Assembly: GCA_022577435.1 (NCBI GenBank)
Contig: JAKOON010000018.1
Location: forward strand, 9,460,096 to 9,524,095
Length of the DNA: 64,000 nucleotides
From: Embiotoca jacksoni
Taxonomy: Eukaryota > Chordata > Actinopteri > Embiotocidae
Direction: 5' to 3'
This document shows, one piece after another, positions 46,498-60,299 of the stretch. Position numbers and translations under genes: made by a program. The notes under the pieces are model-generated. The model was not told the origin of the DNA, ran no database searches, and saw only the letters and a program-made list of their open reading frames with translations. Within the stretch, counting starts at the first letter, position 1; each line of letters starts with the position of its first letter.

Positions 46498-49103
46498 GTG
46501 AGTCGGCTAAATTCAAGAACGAGATTCATGTTTGTCCGTGGCAGTCAAATTAAATATGTAGGTATTTCTACCTTCACAAATATCTCTATCGCTGTGTGCT
46601 GATAACACTAACCTAGCGGTTCAAACCCAAGGCACCATGCTTTGTATGTCAAATGAAATGAGAAAGAATGTTGATGTTTTGTGCGTCATTGTCCTCATTT
46701 CTCCAAGTGACAGCATTGCAGATTTGTACTATGAAAATATTGACCGTTTTATAAGTTATTTGGGATAGTTAATAATTATTTTGCCTATCAAAAGGATTTA
46801 AATTGTGGGATGAATTTGCCAACATTGTCCTTGTCTGCCACAAACTCTGTTATTTAAACAACCTTATGAACCAAGAACCCAGCTGCGTCTGCAGTGTCGC
46901 TCCTCTGGCATACCATTCGGCTCTGTAGTAAACTGTCTTGGGGAAACCTCACCGTACAAGTGAATTTGTGTAACCTTTGGTGGAGGATGATGTGTTTTTT
47001 GCAGACAGCACTGTGGCTCGGGGCATACACTCTGCCAAAACACATTTTCTTCTCCAACCACATGATAGAGAACATAAAAATAAGTCAAAACTTGGAGGTG
47101 AATTTTTAAAAGTTATACGTTGTTTAAATGAAACAAACACCTTTAAAAAAAAAAATACTACTTTTAATACCACATGTCTTAAAGTATTATAAATGGCTGT
47201 ATCCTTTAAATGCGTTTTCTCAATGAGAATAAAACTGTAACACTTGCAGTCATAGTGGTATTCTGCTGAAGTACATTAGCACCACGGAGTTCATCTTACT
47301 ACTTAAAACCTCCTTGAAATGCAATTGCATGAGTCCCAAGTTGTGTTCAGCAGAAATCCTCAAAAGGATGGCATCAAAAATCTGTTATGATATTTTATAA
47401 TAACAGGGCAGATGTACCTGCGCTGTTGTTGAAGTGGTTATTAGATTGTAATGGTAATATATGCTTTGAACTTTCCTATATTTAAGCAGGGATAATGTCC
47501 TGTAACTCTCAACATATTCATAGGTTTCAGATAAATAAATAAAAAAAGATGTAGTTAATTTAACATGGTACAGCTACATTTGTTTGTTTTGATATAAATA
47601 TTCCTCAGAGAGGGGGCACAATGCTCCCTAATGATTTACAATGGCTGCCCTAACGCTTAAGAACAACCAGCCATGAATAAATTAGATTAAATCATCTTAA
47701 ATCCTAAAATGCATTAAAAAGGCTGGAAACAAAGCAAAACAGATTGTCGTTATTTTTCTGTGAGATACCTGTCAAGACATCTTCCAGCCCACCCCATATG
47801 GTCAGTAGTAACCAGTGTCTTTATGAGGCCACGCGTCCATCATTCATAACTGCGTCTGCTTTCCCTGTGACCATTCATCCACAAAAACACAGCTGGAGAA
47901 CAGCAAGGGATATGAAGCCGAAATATAACTCTGTCGCCATGGGAGACCGAGCAGGGTGTTCTGCCTAGCTGCTATGGCAACCAGCAGGTCAGGGGTTGCC
48001 ATGACACCGGCGTTTTATCAGACGGAGGTCAAATGTTGATTTATCGTTGTGAAGAGAGACTCTGTCTATTTAGGGAACTGTGCTCAAGGGCGCCATTACG
48101 GAGAGAGATGAGGTGCTGACAGAAACCTCCATAAATGCAAATTTCATAGTGAGTGTAGTTATCCACTAATAGCCCACACATCTTCATTTTCTTCGGCTAG
48201 GTACACTGAGGATAATGCTCATTATTGGCAGCAGCTTGCTACTTTCACACAATTACACACTTCGATTGGGAAAGTCCTGTTACGGTGCAACTATACAGGA
48301 AATAACAAATGTTTATCAACTGAAACAGTCGGAGCTGGAAAAATACAATCAAATGAAAAATGAACCATGTAAATATTCTGTTATAACCTACAGCCTGGAC
48401 AGAGTAAGTACCAACGCACATCGCCGTGATACAAACTTCATTTTCTAAAGATTTGTATATCACACCCTGCCTGAAATGTATTGCTGCAGTTGTCACTGAA
48501 GTAAAAACTCTGGAATTTATAACATTAATATTTCAGCTTCATATCCCAGTAAACCATGACAGTGAAGCCATGACTCATGATTTAAATGTTGTTTGCAGGT
48601 TTGAAGGGTGGCATTACATTTCCTGTGAGATACATTGTGTTTGTAGTGCAATGGTTTACTGTTGATAACTCTTACTGTATTTTTTTCAGACTTTAAAATG
48701 TTTTCTTTTGTCTGTGTGTGTAAACTAATTAAACTCAGAGTGAAACCTGTTTTGGATTAAAAAATTAAAGATTCCTTCTGCTTCCCTCTGTAGCTGTTCG
48801 AAGGGCAGGGCTTGATATTTGATTCCTACCAGAGTCATTTTTCAGCTGAGCGGCAGGGATGGGATCATTAGCATGGCAGAGTGGGTCGTTTTAAACTCAT
48901 CTGAAAAATCTCCATTTTTGCGCAAGTGAAATCTTTCTCTGTTGAAAAGAGTAATGGTCGTCTTATTCTTAAATGCATCAAGGGAGCCTCTGGTCTGCAC
49001 ATGTCTCGTGCAGCTGGCAAAGACGTGGGACAGAATAACATGGTTGTCTAAAGGCACTGGATCCAGTAGAAATAACTCTTCCTATTTCTCTATCTCTCTG
49101 CAG
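46498..49103 (+). other. intron G-H (2.6 kb)
   Basis: The intron is GT-AG, from gtgagt to ctctgcag. It has no microsatellite or recognisable transposon. The segment at 47760-48140 contains an inverted RFX-like motif pair and an octamer-like ATGCAAAT word (see the separate feature and findings). The acceptor has a good TTCTCTATCTCTCTG tract. Confidence 0.85.
47974..48002. promoter_or_regulatory. inverted pair of RFX/X-box-like half sites
   Basis: ATGGCAACC at 47974-47982 and its exact reverse complement GGTTGCCAT at 47994-48002 are separated by 11 nt. Each resembles half of an RFX X-box (GTTGCCATGGCAAC type). The spacing is wider than in a canonical X-box, so this is only a candidate regulatory site. 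Confidence 0.3.
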
Positions 49104-49188
49104 ACACTCAGCAAAGGTGGTAAAGGCAGCCTCTCAAGTCCTCAGCAGCATGTGGCAGTACAGAGACCTGCGCTCCCTCTACAAGAAG
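49104..49188 (+). CDS. pkp4: pkp4 exon H: ARM9
   Basis: The 85-nt exon is bounded by tctgcag and gtaggt. One leading base completes the Lys codon of exon G. The product is [20 protein letters not shown], then RDLRSLYKK, ending on a codon boundary. This is the last armadillo repeat. The aromatic cluster MWQYRDLRSLYKK is the conserved capping end of the ARM domain in the CTNND2/PKP4 branch. As recalled, human PKP4 reads [20 protein letters not shown], so this copy has Ala for Pro and Ser for Asn. It is the shortest exon in the window. Skipping it would shift the frame. Confidence 0.96.
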
Positions 49189-51962
49189 GTAGGTGTAGTA
49201 CAGACCGTGTACCGCTGCTTCTCTGGATGCTGCAGTGTTTGTGTTCTGTTTACAGAACACAGATTTCCTGTCATTCCCTGCTGCACAGTGGACTATTTGG
49301 TGCATCAGAAATTATGTTTGCATGCTAGACAACGCTCTCAAAGTTTTACAGGACTTTTTTTATAACTTTGCCTCCTGTTGTCATTCAAACGCAGCCAACA
49401 TGATACTTACTAATGTTGTGTATGAGCAAGTGTGGCTGCAAGCTGAAGATATAATCTCTCTCTTCAAGGACACACTCCTTATGTAATAGCTCAACCGTGT
49501 GCCTGCTATGAATAGATTATCATAGTTAAATTTGTTGTGTAATTAACATATTTTACATAAAGTCATCCTGTAAATATGACATCACAAATTGTGGTGATAA
49601 TTCTACATTATCCGTAAACATTATTCTATAAAAGCACAGTTGAGCCCGTCTTCACAGCATCAATTATCATGCTAGAAGCATATAGCAGTCATGCAACTGA
49701 GACCTTCCATTAATTTATGAATTATTGCCTTGCAAATCTCTTCTTGTAAGGGTTCTGTAACAGTGCATATGATGTGTACTTTGAATAAATTGTAAAGGCA
49801 TAAAAAAATAATAAAGAGCATGTCCAGATACAATTGCGTTGTGGAGGAGGAGGAAAAATAAAAAGTGTCGGCAAAAAATAGACAGATATCTAAGTAAGTG
49901 GCAGAAGCACATGTATTCATTGTATTAGACGTTTAAAACAGCAGCAATTTCTAATTTAATAGTCGTTATTATATGTGGCAGATCAGCCTTGAAATGTTTG
50001 TGGATGAACTGCGTTAGAATGACGACTTTTCACTTTTCATTAAAGCAAGTGGGTAGGATGATTCTCTGTACCACAGTTGAATGAGGCGATTATAAAACAC
50101 ACTTCATACACATATTCATTCTGCCTTTTTTTTTATTTAGATTCTGAAGGCCTGCACGATTTTGCGGACAACTCGGGGACAATAGTTTTGTTGTAACATC
50201 GTCACAAATGTACATTTTTACAGACATGTAGAGAGGGTTGCAGATTTGCATATCATAGAGAAGTGAACAAATTGGCTTTGGCAGACGTCTGTACTCTCCA
50301 AGTGCCCCTCTGGTTATTAATGGTATTGATTTGATGTTTATGATTGATGGGTGATAGAAATTAAATTGCCATATGGTATATAATTCAGATAGCAGCATTG
50401 ACAGGGGGCTGGTTCAATTCCACAAGCCTTCGGGAGCTTGACACTGCACACCGGTGGGGTCTACAAATAAGGAAAGATGGAATGAACGTCAGAGTGTGAA
50501 TTAAATAAAGGTAGATCTCCTTCTGAACAAGCTTCAGTTGATTATATTTATACAGCAGGTATTGGTCTTGGAAACAGTCCAGTGTAGTCTGTGTAGTTTA
50601 CTACGCCGGTGTGTCTTCATAAATGTACAGTTTATGTGTGCATGTGTTTGTGGAAAACAGATCTGAGGTGTGTATGTGATTTGCAGGTCATTTATTTAGG
50701 TTTTGTCTCGGGCCATAGTTCAACGCGTTTCTTGTGATTGTATCTGTGCGTGTGTGTTCTTTTGCCTTGAGGTCAGTTACAACCACATCTAAACAAAAGA
50801 ATAATGGAGGTCTGCTGGGCATCATCACAACTGAGCAGCAGTGGTAACAGAGGCAGGAGGATCAATAACTTTGTGTTAGTCTCGAGCCTATTGTGCTTTT
50901 TTTTCCAGAGCACACAGAGTCACTCTCACACGCACACAAATTCACTACCAGGAAACTGTGTGACTCATTAATATAGTAGTTTGTGTGTAGCTCATGCAGA
51001 ATGGCACAAACAAACAAAAGGGGAAAAAAACATATAAGGTCAAGAGAAACAATGATACATTTTTATGTCGCTCACAAGAAGACACACTTTGGTTTGTGAC
51101 AAAAACACAAACTCTTTAGAAGCGAGCTTTTTCTTTGTTTAGCTTCTTTTTTCAAATGACAAATTCCTGCACACTTGCAATAAAAAAAACATTCCCTTCC
51201 TTTCAGTAATGAGTGTTGGTGAGTGAATATCTGCCACCAAGGTTATCTGCCTTTCTGCTCACCACACACTGAGAGGCATATTCAACAAGTTTCAGTGCGC
51301 TTTCAGAAAGTTACACATTCCAAGAAGGTGTCCTCGGCTTTGAATGGCTCTCTGTCATCTTTGCATAAAGAGAAAAAAGAAGAAGAATGAAGCTGCTGAT
51401 TAACTTGATCCATTTGTTTGTATGCACAACCGTCTGTGCCACGCACACATGTATATTCCAGGATGATACAATGCAACGGCCCTGCAACAAACTATACCTT
51501 TCTATAACGCTGTGTGTATAATGTTTAGTTTTAGTTGAATAATTTTCCCTTTTTTTTTTTTTAATAAGTTTATGGAAGTGTGAAATTTCAATACATTGTA
51601 CTGCATAGTGAAGTGTCCTTCTCATTTATCCTGACTTATAGACATTATATATATATATATTCAGTACCATCAGGTTTTAGTGTGAAATTTAATGTGAAAT
51701 TGTTGAAAGACATTTAAAAGATCTTCAGGAGATTATTTGAGGACTGCAACATCATTCAATCTTCTACTATTATTATTTTTATTATTTTTCTAATGATAAA
51801 CTGGGGTTGCACTTTTAATTCCTGTACCTGAACTTAAACATTACCTTTAATTTATAAAATAATCCATTTTGAATAATTATTTTTGTCTGAAATGTTTTTT
51901 ACACAAAAAGACCATAAAATAACATCTACTTTTTTTTACTCATTAAATATTCCAGAGTCTAT

Positions 51963-51965
<3 letters not shown>

Positions 51966-52000
<35 letters not shown>
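51966..52000. repeat. (TA)n microsatellite
   Basis: About 17 TA units. A shorter TA run lies at 51646-51660. Confidence 0.95.
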
Positions 52001-52005
<5 letters not shown>

Positions 52006-54193
52006 TATATATCATTTCATAAATGCTCAACGCAAGATGTCTCATACTTCACTGTTCAGTCCATTCTTAGTGTATGTGCATGGGGGGGCTTCAAATTTCC
52101 ACATCATACTGGTATAACTTGAATAAGACCAGGATTGACTTCCAAATTATTTGTGATGTTACGAATCATGTTTGAGTGCCCGCCTCTTATAATCAGATTT
52201 TGAATGAGCACAGAGAAAATGTCCCCTTTCAGCAGACAAATGTGAAAACAGACTTATAGTTTTAAATCATCCTCGGATGATTGTTTTGTCGTGGACTCTG
52301 TGTCTAAATCCAAGACATCTGTTTGTTGCGACAGTCATTTCAGGACAGGCTGCCCCATGGCATCAATGTGTCCTCGCCTCCTCCTGACGACTGTGTCGCT
52401 CTCTTCATTCGTCATCCTCTCATCCCCTAGTCTTACATAGAGCAGTATCCCCATGTGGCCCATTGGAGCCACATCTGCTTCACACTTCTCTAATCATTGC
52501 CACTGGATAGCATTACAGTCGACTGGATGGCATAACACTCCAATGATCCAAGGACAGTGGTTTTACACAACAGGCGAGCCTGACAAAGGTGGCTTCATAT
52601 TTTGGCATTTTGCACTTCTATTTTTTTTTACTCTGACTCTGATGTAGCAGACAGATATTTAAGCAGCGAGACAACTTGCTTAGGATTAATGTCACATACA
52701 ATAAAATGAGTTTTGCGTCTGTCTCATTTGACACAAAATGTAGAAATTAATCGAGGTGATAAAAAGAAAATCATTAAACGATGTTTCTAACATTATTGAA
52801 TTGAAACAAGAAATCATCTGCAGTTTGTCCTGTTCATCCACCTCTCATGATGTTTGAATGATTAACATCTTGCTATCCAGAACAACTTTCATGAAATGTA
52901 GCAAAACCAGTCTAAATTCTCTAACTTACTCTTTCTAAGTATTTCAGTTCTTTAAGCTCAACACAGTCACTCTAGAAATGACTTTTAGAGGGTGATAGAC
53001 AGCCTACTTTACTATTTAGTTCCTAAATTGCATGGTTAGTGACAAAGCAGCCTAATTGTATAACTGTGGAAATTGTTACGTTAGAGGTTCCACACTTTAA
53101 CTTTATCACCAGAGTCCAGAGCTCAAAATAAGTGACTTTACTGCTACTATCCCTGCATGACATATTAGGTCATGGGTGTTAGGTGCAGCTAAAATCCTGT
53201 TAGCCTCCAATCCAAACGTGGATTAGCATACAATTTAGACGAGAGTGGAGTAGGGTGTCTCGGGCACAGTGTTTGTGAGCAAAAAGCAAAGGGGAAAAAA
53301 AGACGCAGCAGCAAAAGAACGAAGAAATAAAGAGTGAAGTGAGGAAGGAGAGTGAGTTGAATTTTTTTTTAAAAATTTGCAGTACCAAAATAAGCATGCC
53401 AGAGTTTGTGTGTTTGTAGTTTGGGGAAGAGCAGAAAAGTGTAGGGTCAATAATGAGTCAGTTTGAGCTGTGTTGGCAAAGAGTTGTTTGCTTTGAAGTC
53501 TTGAAGTAATGAGAGCATTTTGAAACACACTTTTCAGCTGTGGAGAAGTTACGGGTGTGGGTACACGTGTATGTTTGTTTCCGTGCGAGTGTGTGCCTTT
53601 GAAAATGTGTGTTTTTGTCAAACTGCAGTAAGAAGAGTTAATCACTTCCTACAGCAGTGCCATGGGAGCAGTCGAGGCTGAGAGAGAGGGAGAAAGAAAA
53701 GAGAATTGCAACAGAACGGGGGGCAGGGCTGCCCAATAGTCTTTGAGCACACTAAAATGAAACGTTGCGAGCCTATGAATTAATAGTAAGTCTGCGTGAA
53801 AATAGCATCTGTGATGATTTGAAAGATGTGTGATGCAGCAGTCATTAATAAACCAAAGCCAAAATCTGTTTGTACCAACACTAGCACTGACTTTAGGATA
53901 AATCATGTATAATAGTCTCCAGAGTGCAGTAAAACTCTGCTTTTACCAGAGTTTATTTGGACTATTTGACAGGATGTGTCCTCATTGAGTGCGTGTGTCT
54001 GTTTGTGAGGCTGTGCGTGCAGTGTTTCATCTACAGTTCCTTGGAGGATAGCCACAGGTCATCTTTTAAGTAAACAACAAATGTGCAGCACTGTCCAACA
54101 GGGGATTTCAATAGAAAACAAGAAACTCAAACATGGTCACTTTATAAATAAACCAATTCTTAATAGGACCAGAAGGACCGAATAGTCTGACTC

Positions 54194-54254
54194 ATACACA
54201 CACACACACGCACGCACGCACGCACGCGCACACACACACGCGCACACACACACT
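54194..54254. repeat. (CA)n/(CGCA)n compound microsatellite
   Basis: CA units are interrupted by a block of CGCA units and CGCGCA steps. Confidence 0.95.
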
Positions 54255-54389
54255 AAACTCGAAATTTCACATTCACACGGTTACGCTTTGTCACGTCCCT
54301 GTTCAGTGCATAACTTCTGTTGGGCTGCTGTGCCTCATTTCTTGATAAATGATCTGTTTTGGGCACTTAATCAGACACATTCTATCTCT

Positions 54390-54392
<3 letters not shown>

Positions 54393-54425
<33 letters not shown>
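54393..54425. repeat. (AC)n microsatellite
   Basis: About 16 uninterrupted AC units. Confidence 0.95.
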
Positions 54426-54426
<1 letters not shown>

Positions 54427-55611
54427 CACACCCCATACATCACAAACACTTACAAATCATCAAAACAGATACACGTGTGTATGACAGATGGAGTTCAGGG
54501 TCAGAGAGATGCTGTGTTTGTCATACTTGTGACAGATTTACAATATGTTCCATGGATGTGTAATTCACGATGTGGGTGTGTTTGTGCGAGGTGATGCGAG
54601 TGAGAAATGTGTGAGGTCATTGATTGCATAGCCTAGTCTGTTGCAGGATCATTGCACCCCGAACGCTCAGGATGTTCCTGCAAATATAATGAATAAATTG
54701 GAAAGTGTTATAAAGTTATAAAGTTTATGTCATTTCTTGCCACTGACAATGCTAGTAAATCTATAAAAGGATAACCACGTGATTGTAATGACACAAGGAT
54801 TACTCCAAGGTGTTACTTTCAATTATTTACAAATGATTGTTCCATTTTTAAATCATTTCTCGCCATATTAGACTTTTACAGTTTGACAATAAAGTATCAA
54901 GAGCCTGAGTCCTTCTTTAATTTTTTAACTATTACCAGTTTTGGAAATACCTCACAAAAGATTTTAAACACATGCAACTTTCAAAGATTGTTCTTGCAAG
55001 AATAAAACAGCTGTTCTTCAAGACAGCTGAAATGAATCCATCATCCGCTGCTGTACGGTAAACTGGAGAGGACAGCAAGAAGGAGATGCACATTTGAAAA
55101 CTTCACTAGACATCAAACCAACCTCAGGCTTCAGAAGCTGCCTCTTTGTTTTGCCTGGTTTCTCTCTGATGTTCACCTGTGTTAGACAGAGACTGAGGAG
55201 ATGGCGGTTTGTTGAGATAGCCGGTGTCAGAGTAGAAGCTAACAAAAGCCTTTCAAGAGGCAGAGCTGCATCGTATTCTGAGCTGTTTGCGGTAAATGCA
55301 ACTGTCAAATAAAAATCCATTTCTAAATCAGCAGAACCAGAAGCATTTAAAGTAAAGGATGCAAAGGTCAGAGGTGCATTCTTCCTGCGAGGACAGATGG
55401 ATCGTGTGTGAGCGAAGCACCTGCGGCTGTAAATATCAAAATCTGAGCGTGAAATGAGTGAGAATGAGACATGGATAGAAGGACTGAAAAAATGACAACA
55501 CGCAGTGGTCGGTGAGAGCCAGAGGAGACCCACCACTCATCATGTGTAACCTTTTACAATTTTTTGCCATAATTGCTGTCTGGCCTGAGTGCTGCCAGAC
55601 CACCCCCCTCC

Positions 55612-55711
<100 letters not shown>

Positions 55712-56871
55712 CATTTATTGGGCCAATAAGCGCTTTTTACCTTGCAGTCGACACGACCTTCAGCTAACCATCCAGTGATGGTGAGAGCAACAGGCAGACT
55801 GGTTACCTGGCGATTCTTTCTCCTTTTTTTTTTTACCCTCTCGTTCTTACAGTACGAGTGTTTGGAGAGGAGAGGGTGGAAAAAGAAGAGAAAGCAGGTA
55901 AGGTGAGGAGAATAGGTGAGAATTAGAAACACAAGGTGATATATAGATTGAGCTGATGTGCTTAGAGGTATTGTGGCATTGGGTGTTGGGATATTTTTTT
56001 GCTTAAAGTTTTCCACAGTACACACTGACACTGAAAAAAACACTGGACCCAGGGTATGCTAAAAAAATATATAGACTTCAGACCTTGAACCATTGTGTGA
56101 TTTGGTCCCACATGAAATTTTGAAGTTGATTTAATATTTATTTAACCCATTAAACCTGGCAGACCGGCAGGTGGGACACAGTAATGCTGTGCTCATCAGT
56201 GTTTAAACTCGCAGAAATAAATTTTAAGTCCTAGCGGACCTCGAAAAGTTTCAAAAGATTTTAGTTTGTTAGGTTGAATTACGGGGGATTGTGAGTTTAA
56301 ATATCTCACACCGTGAACCTCATAAAATTGATTAAAAGCTGGAACAAGCCGATACAGAATATACTGCACTGTACGACTGTAGAATATAATGATTTGTGCA
56401 TCCTTCAGCTTAATGAGGAAATTAAATTAAGACAAGTATGTTAAATTATAAAGTTAATTTATTAATGTGGATAAATACTGTATGTGAATATGGCAGGCAT
56501 TTGAATATTTTTTTTTTACATTTTCTTCTCTACCCTCTTCTCTGATTATGGTCATTCTTAAATGCATTTATCATTTAATAGTTAGTGACTATGTTCACAC
56601 GCGCAGCATGACAGTTTGACATAGTCCACCTGCACGAGGTTACATAGATAATGGTTTATAATGAGGTGGGGGGGGGGGGTCAATGTGAAACAAGGTGAGT
56701 GAGAAAATGGAACGGTGGATAAATAGATGAAGTGGAAATGAGGGATAGTGGAGACTAGAAGTGAACTACCTTTGAACTACTGTGTGTCAGAGGATCCAGC
56801 TTTCTATTAGTTCTCAGGGATGTGCCAGGAAATGAGAGTCAGGGGAGGACATGGGACTGTGCTCACTCCAG

Positions 56872-57125
56872 CCTCCATCTCTCTGTACCTCTCCATCCCT
56901 GCCTCTCCCTCTCGTTACCTCTCTCCTCCTCTCACTATCTTTACTCTCCTGACATCACTTTCTCCCACCATCTCCCTCCTCCTCCAATGCTCTCATTACT
57001 TTGTCATCTTTTGTCTTTCCCAGTTCCTACTCTGTCTGTCCCACCTCCCTCTCTTTCTGCCTCATCTCCTCCGTCTCTCAGTCGTCTCGTTCTCCTCCCC
57101 TCTTGTGTCCTCCTCTCCAGCCTCA
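56872..57125 (+). repeat. pyrimidine-rich (CTCC) tract
   Basis: About 250 nt are dominated by CTCTCC, CCTCC and TCTCTC words on the plus strand. Two overlapping plus-strand open frames with Ser/Leu/Pro-rich translations come from this composition and are not genes. Confidence 0.6.
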
Positions 57126-58388
57126 TTGTCCTGAAGTGATTCACCTCTCCCATGTACTCACAGTCATCACTTTTCCAACCTGTTTCCCACTGAGGCCCCT
57201 AGACAGTAAAAGCTATGATGGAACATGTCTCCATTATCTTTTGTCATCTACTCTTGCTTTGCGTTCAGAGGTACCCAATTATCTTAATGCTAAATTGAAT
57301 TTGGTTCCAGCTCTGTGATTGTTGTTGACTCACGTAATCCATTTTTATGAAAAGCGGCAATCACTGCTAAACTAATGCAGTTACAAAGGCACCGGCTAGG
57401 CAGTAATTATGCTTGTGGAGTCGTTAGTTGTATTATTTTTTTTCTACAAGGGCAGTAGTATATTTACTAAGCTCAGAGTTGATGCAAATGTGTTTATTTG
57501 TGGTGTGGACAGTTGTGATCCTTTGGGTATTATTGTTTGTCAGTGTCCTCCACTGTCCAGAAAAAAAACACTTTTTTAATCTCCTACCACAGATTGGTAA
57601 ACCTAAAAAAAAAAAAAATCCAAAATCTAGATGCAGTTTATTCAAAAGTGGTATTTCTTTTTTTTTTTCAGGGAATCCAGTTGAAAATGTGCAGAAGTTC
57701 TCACCCAAGTGCTTCATGTGACTATCAAGAAGAACAAGAACAAACTTTTTCTTTGAACCTTCTTTGAAGGTTTCACAGTTAACATGGCCTTTTCTGATCT
57801 TCTGAAATTATTTTTGTCATCACTAAGCTCTAACTATTCATCGTATGTAAATGTTGTGTTTTTTTCAACATGTTCCAACAATTGTTCCTGAAACAGTGAC
57901 CCTAAATATTTCTGGGCTTTTGAGGTGCTGCAACATTTGTTTGTGCAGGGCTTTATCTCCAAACCACAACTCTATAAATATAATTCTGTGATTCATCAAT
58001 GCTGAATCAGTGTTGTTGAAAGGCCACTTATTACTGCATACTTCTCAAATGGGTGCTGTTGTATCACTCTCTCCATGACATTGTTAAAAAATAGTTTATA
58101 AAAGTTGATATCCTTTTATCTACTGGAAGTTACAAAGCTGTTTGGCTGAGGGTTTCAAAGTGGAAGACTGATGGATGATTATACATGTGTCCATTAAAAA
58201 AAAATACAAATTCCTTAAATGAAGTCATTGTAAATAGCCATAGCTGTCACAAATAATTTTGTTAGGAATGTTAGTTTTAAATATTTAGTGACAATAATGT
58301 TTAATGAAGATTGGATTTTGTGTTTGAGCAGTTACTTTTAACAAATTGTAAGCTGTTTCTTCCTTGTTTCTGTGTGTTTGTGTTACAG

Positions 58389-58515
58389 GATGGTTACTCC
58401 CAGTATCACTTTGTGGGCTCCGCGTCAACAATAGAAAGAGACAGACAGAGGCCCTACTCCTCTTCACGAACTCCCTCCGTCTCTCCTGTCAGGACATCCC
58501 CAAATAACCGCTCTG
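58389..58515 (+). CDS. pkp4: pkp4 exon I: start of C-terminal tail
   Basis: The 127-nt exon is bounded by gttacag and gtgagg. It opens in phase 0 with DGYSQYHFVGSASTIERDRQ and continues RPYSSSRTPSVSPVRTSPNN, RS, ending one base into the next codon. This is the segment directly after ARM9. The DGYSQYHF start is the conserved DGW.Q.HF motif of the CTNND2/PKP4 branch, here with Tyr for the usual Trp. The Ser/Pro-rich part (SRTPSVSPVRTSPNN) has several SP and TP sites, typical of proline-directed phosphorylation in the tail; the phosphorylation is inference. ASTIERDRQRPYSSSRTPS is nearly identical to human PKP4 as recalled and diagnostic for this paralogue. Confidence 0.97.
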
Positions 58516-59789
58516 GTGAGGAACACAAGGCACTTTCAACACAGATATTATGCATGTGTCAATGGGAATATGTATGTGTGTTTTCATTCTCGCTTGGTTC
58601 TCCCTTAACAATCAGTTTCAGTTTAAGATCTACAACTAATGGTAATTTTGTTATTTGAGATCCCCCTCCTAATGAAGGTCATTTAAATGTGGTGTTTTGA
58701 GTTGGGATTCAGTCAATCTGGCAATTAATATAGGTAATGCAAGTTCAACCAATCTACAAAATATTTGTGGCAGCTTGCAATTTTGCTCAATTCCTGTGAT
58801 TTTATCAACAAAAATATTTCATTTACAGTCAACCAGGCTCTTCTACATCTCTCATCATCAAAACAAACCACATGCTGGTTGACTGGAAATGATTATAAAA
58901 CCAGAAGAGATGGGACTTATGGGAAATGTGGTTTTATCATGAGAATTATTGTCACACTTCCCTGCATCAGTCTCATCATACAGTATGTATACACCCTCCC
59001 GGTCTAAGAGAGTTCGCTTTGTTTTTTGCGAATACAGTATTTATTGAATTAAAATTTTAGAAAGCATTTAAAGCGCTTATTTTTACGGAAGTACAAGCAT
59101 ATTGCAGTCACAGACTGTTCTGTTGCTACGTCACTTTTATGACTTTGGGAATTGTTTTTGTAGATTTGAGCTCATGGTTTGTTAAGTTCCGGGAAAAAAA
59201 AAAAAAGAAAATCAGAAATAAAAAAAAAATGTCAGCGATTGTTGTGCTGTGCAGTAAGTACACTTATTATCAAGGGAAGTGTTTGTAATAACCAGTTTTT
59301 GCATTTAAAGGTTTTATTTCATTCTTCTTTCAGCTGTAAATTCTTGCTCTCAAAGCGCCCCACCTTTTCACTCCTTTGTGGGGAATGAATTTAGTCTGGT
59401 AAATGACACAAGGATACAACTATCTAAAAGTTAACTTGTGTGCATATGTGTGTCAGACATTTGTACAACCAGAAGATACAGGACACTTACATTTTGATTT
59501 AGACACCAGCCGGTAGCATCAACATTTACCAGTCGATCAGTCTTCCCACCAGTCCCAAATAGCTCGTAGCATCAGTGCTTGCCGCCCAAAGCCTTTCATG
59601 CTGTAAAGTATGATTATCGTTAGCCTTTAGCCTGAGCCCATTGGCCTTCATGCTTTGCAAAGGGCGCATTAGCATTAGCTGTTAGCATCAGTAGTAGAAG
59701 AGCCTTTAGCTGTTCTTTCTCCACACTGGGCTTAGCAAGCTGATGAGGCAGAAAAGTACTTTTCCTTCCTCAAGGCTTAGAGAGGTCTT

Positions 59790-59940
59790 CAAGGACCCAG
59801 CGGAGAGAGGGAGGGAGGGGGAGCAGGGAGAAAAGAAGTGTGTATTTGTGTGTGAGTGTGAGAGGAGACAGAGAAAGAGGGAGGGATGTGATAAACAGGG
59901 AGGAGATAAAGAGAAAAAGCAAGGAGGCAAGAAGAATTAG
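59790..59940 (+). repeat. purine-rich tract
   Basis: GAGAGAGGGAGGGAGGGGGA and similar GGAG/AAAG words run for about 150 nt. Several GGG triplets lie close together, so quadruplex formation is possible. Confidence 0.55.
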
Positions 59941-60105
59941 GGATTGAGGGATGTTTAATGCAGGGAGGAAGAAGTGAAGGCTGAGGATTTGACTTTGGCC
60001 AGCGACATTGAAAATAAGGAGTTTTGAGATCGTTGTGCGTAGAGAAATTTGTGGATGTCTGTAATACATTGGAGGGGCAGGAGGTAAAGTAGGAAATGGC
60101 TGGAA

Positions 60106-60245
60106 ATGACTCCCATCTTCTCTCCTGCTCCTCCCCTCTCTACACACCATGTCTCCCCCCTTTGCCTTTGTGCTTGTCAGCCCATTCTCGTTCACCCGTT
60201 TCATTCTCCTCTTCTTCCTCCTCTTCCTCCTCCTTGCAGTAATCC
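60106..60245 (+). repeat. pyrimidine-rich tract
   Basis: CTCCTGCTCCTCCCCTCTC, CTTCTTCCTCCTCTTCC and similar words dominate. It ends in CTCCTTGCAG at 60229-60238, an acceptor-like sequence, but what follows (TAATCC and on) opens with a stop codon in one frame and matches nothing in the protein. Confidence 0.5.
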
Positions 60246-60299
60246 TACTTTCTTCTCACCTTTTCCTCTGATCTCTCACTTTTCACAGGCCATCTCAAA

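Noticed and set aside
55018..55536. 172-codon minus-strand open frame, the longest in the window
   Set aside because: The translation has no recognisable domain, signal or family resemblance and low-complexity Ser/Leu composition. It lies inside a pkp4 intron with no supporting exon structure.
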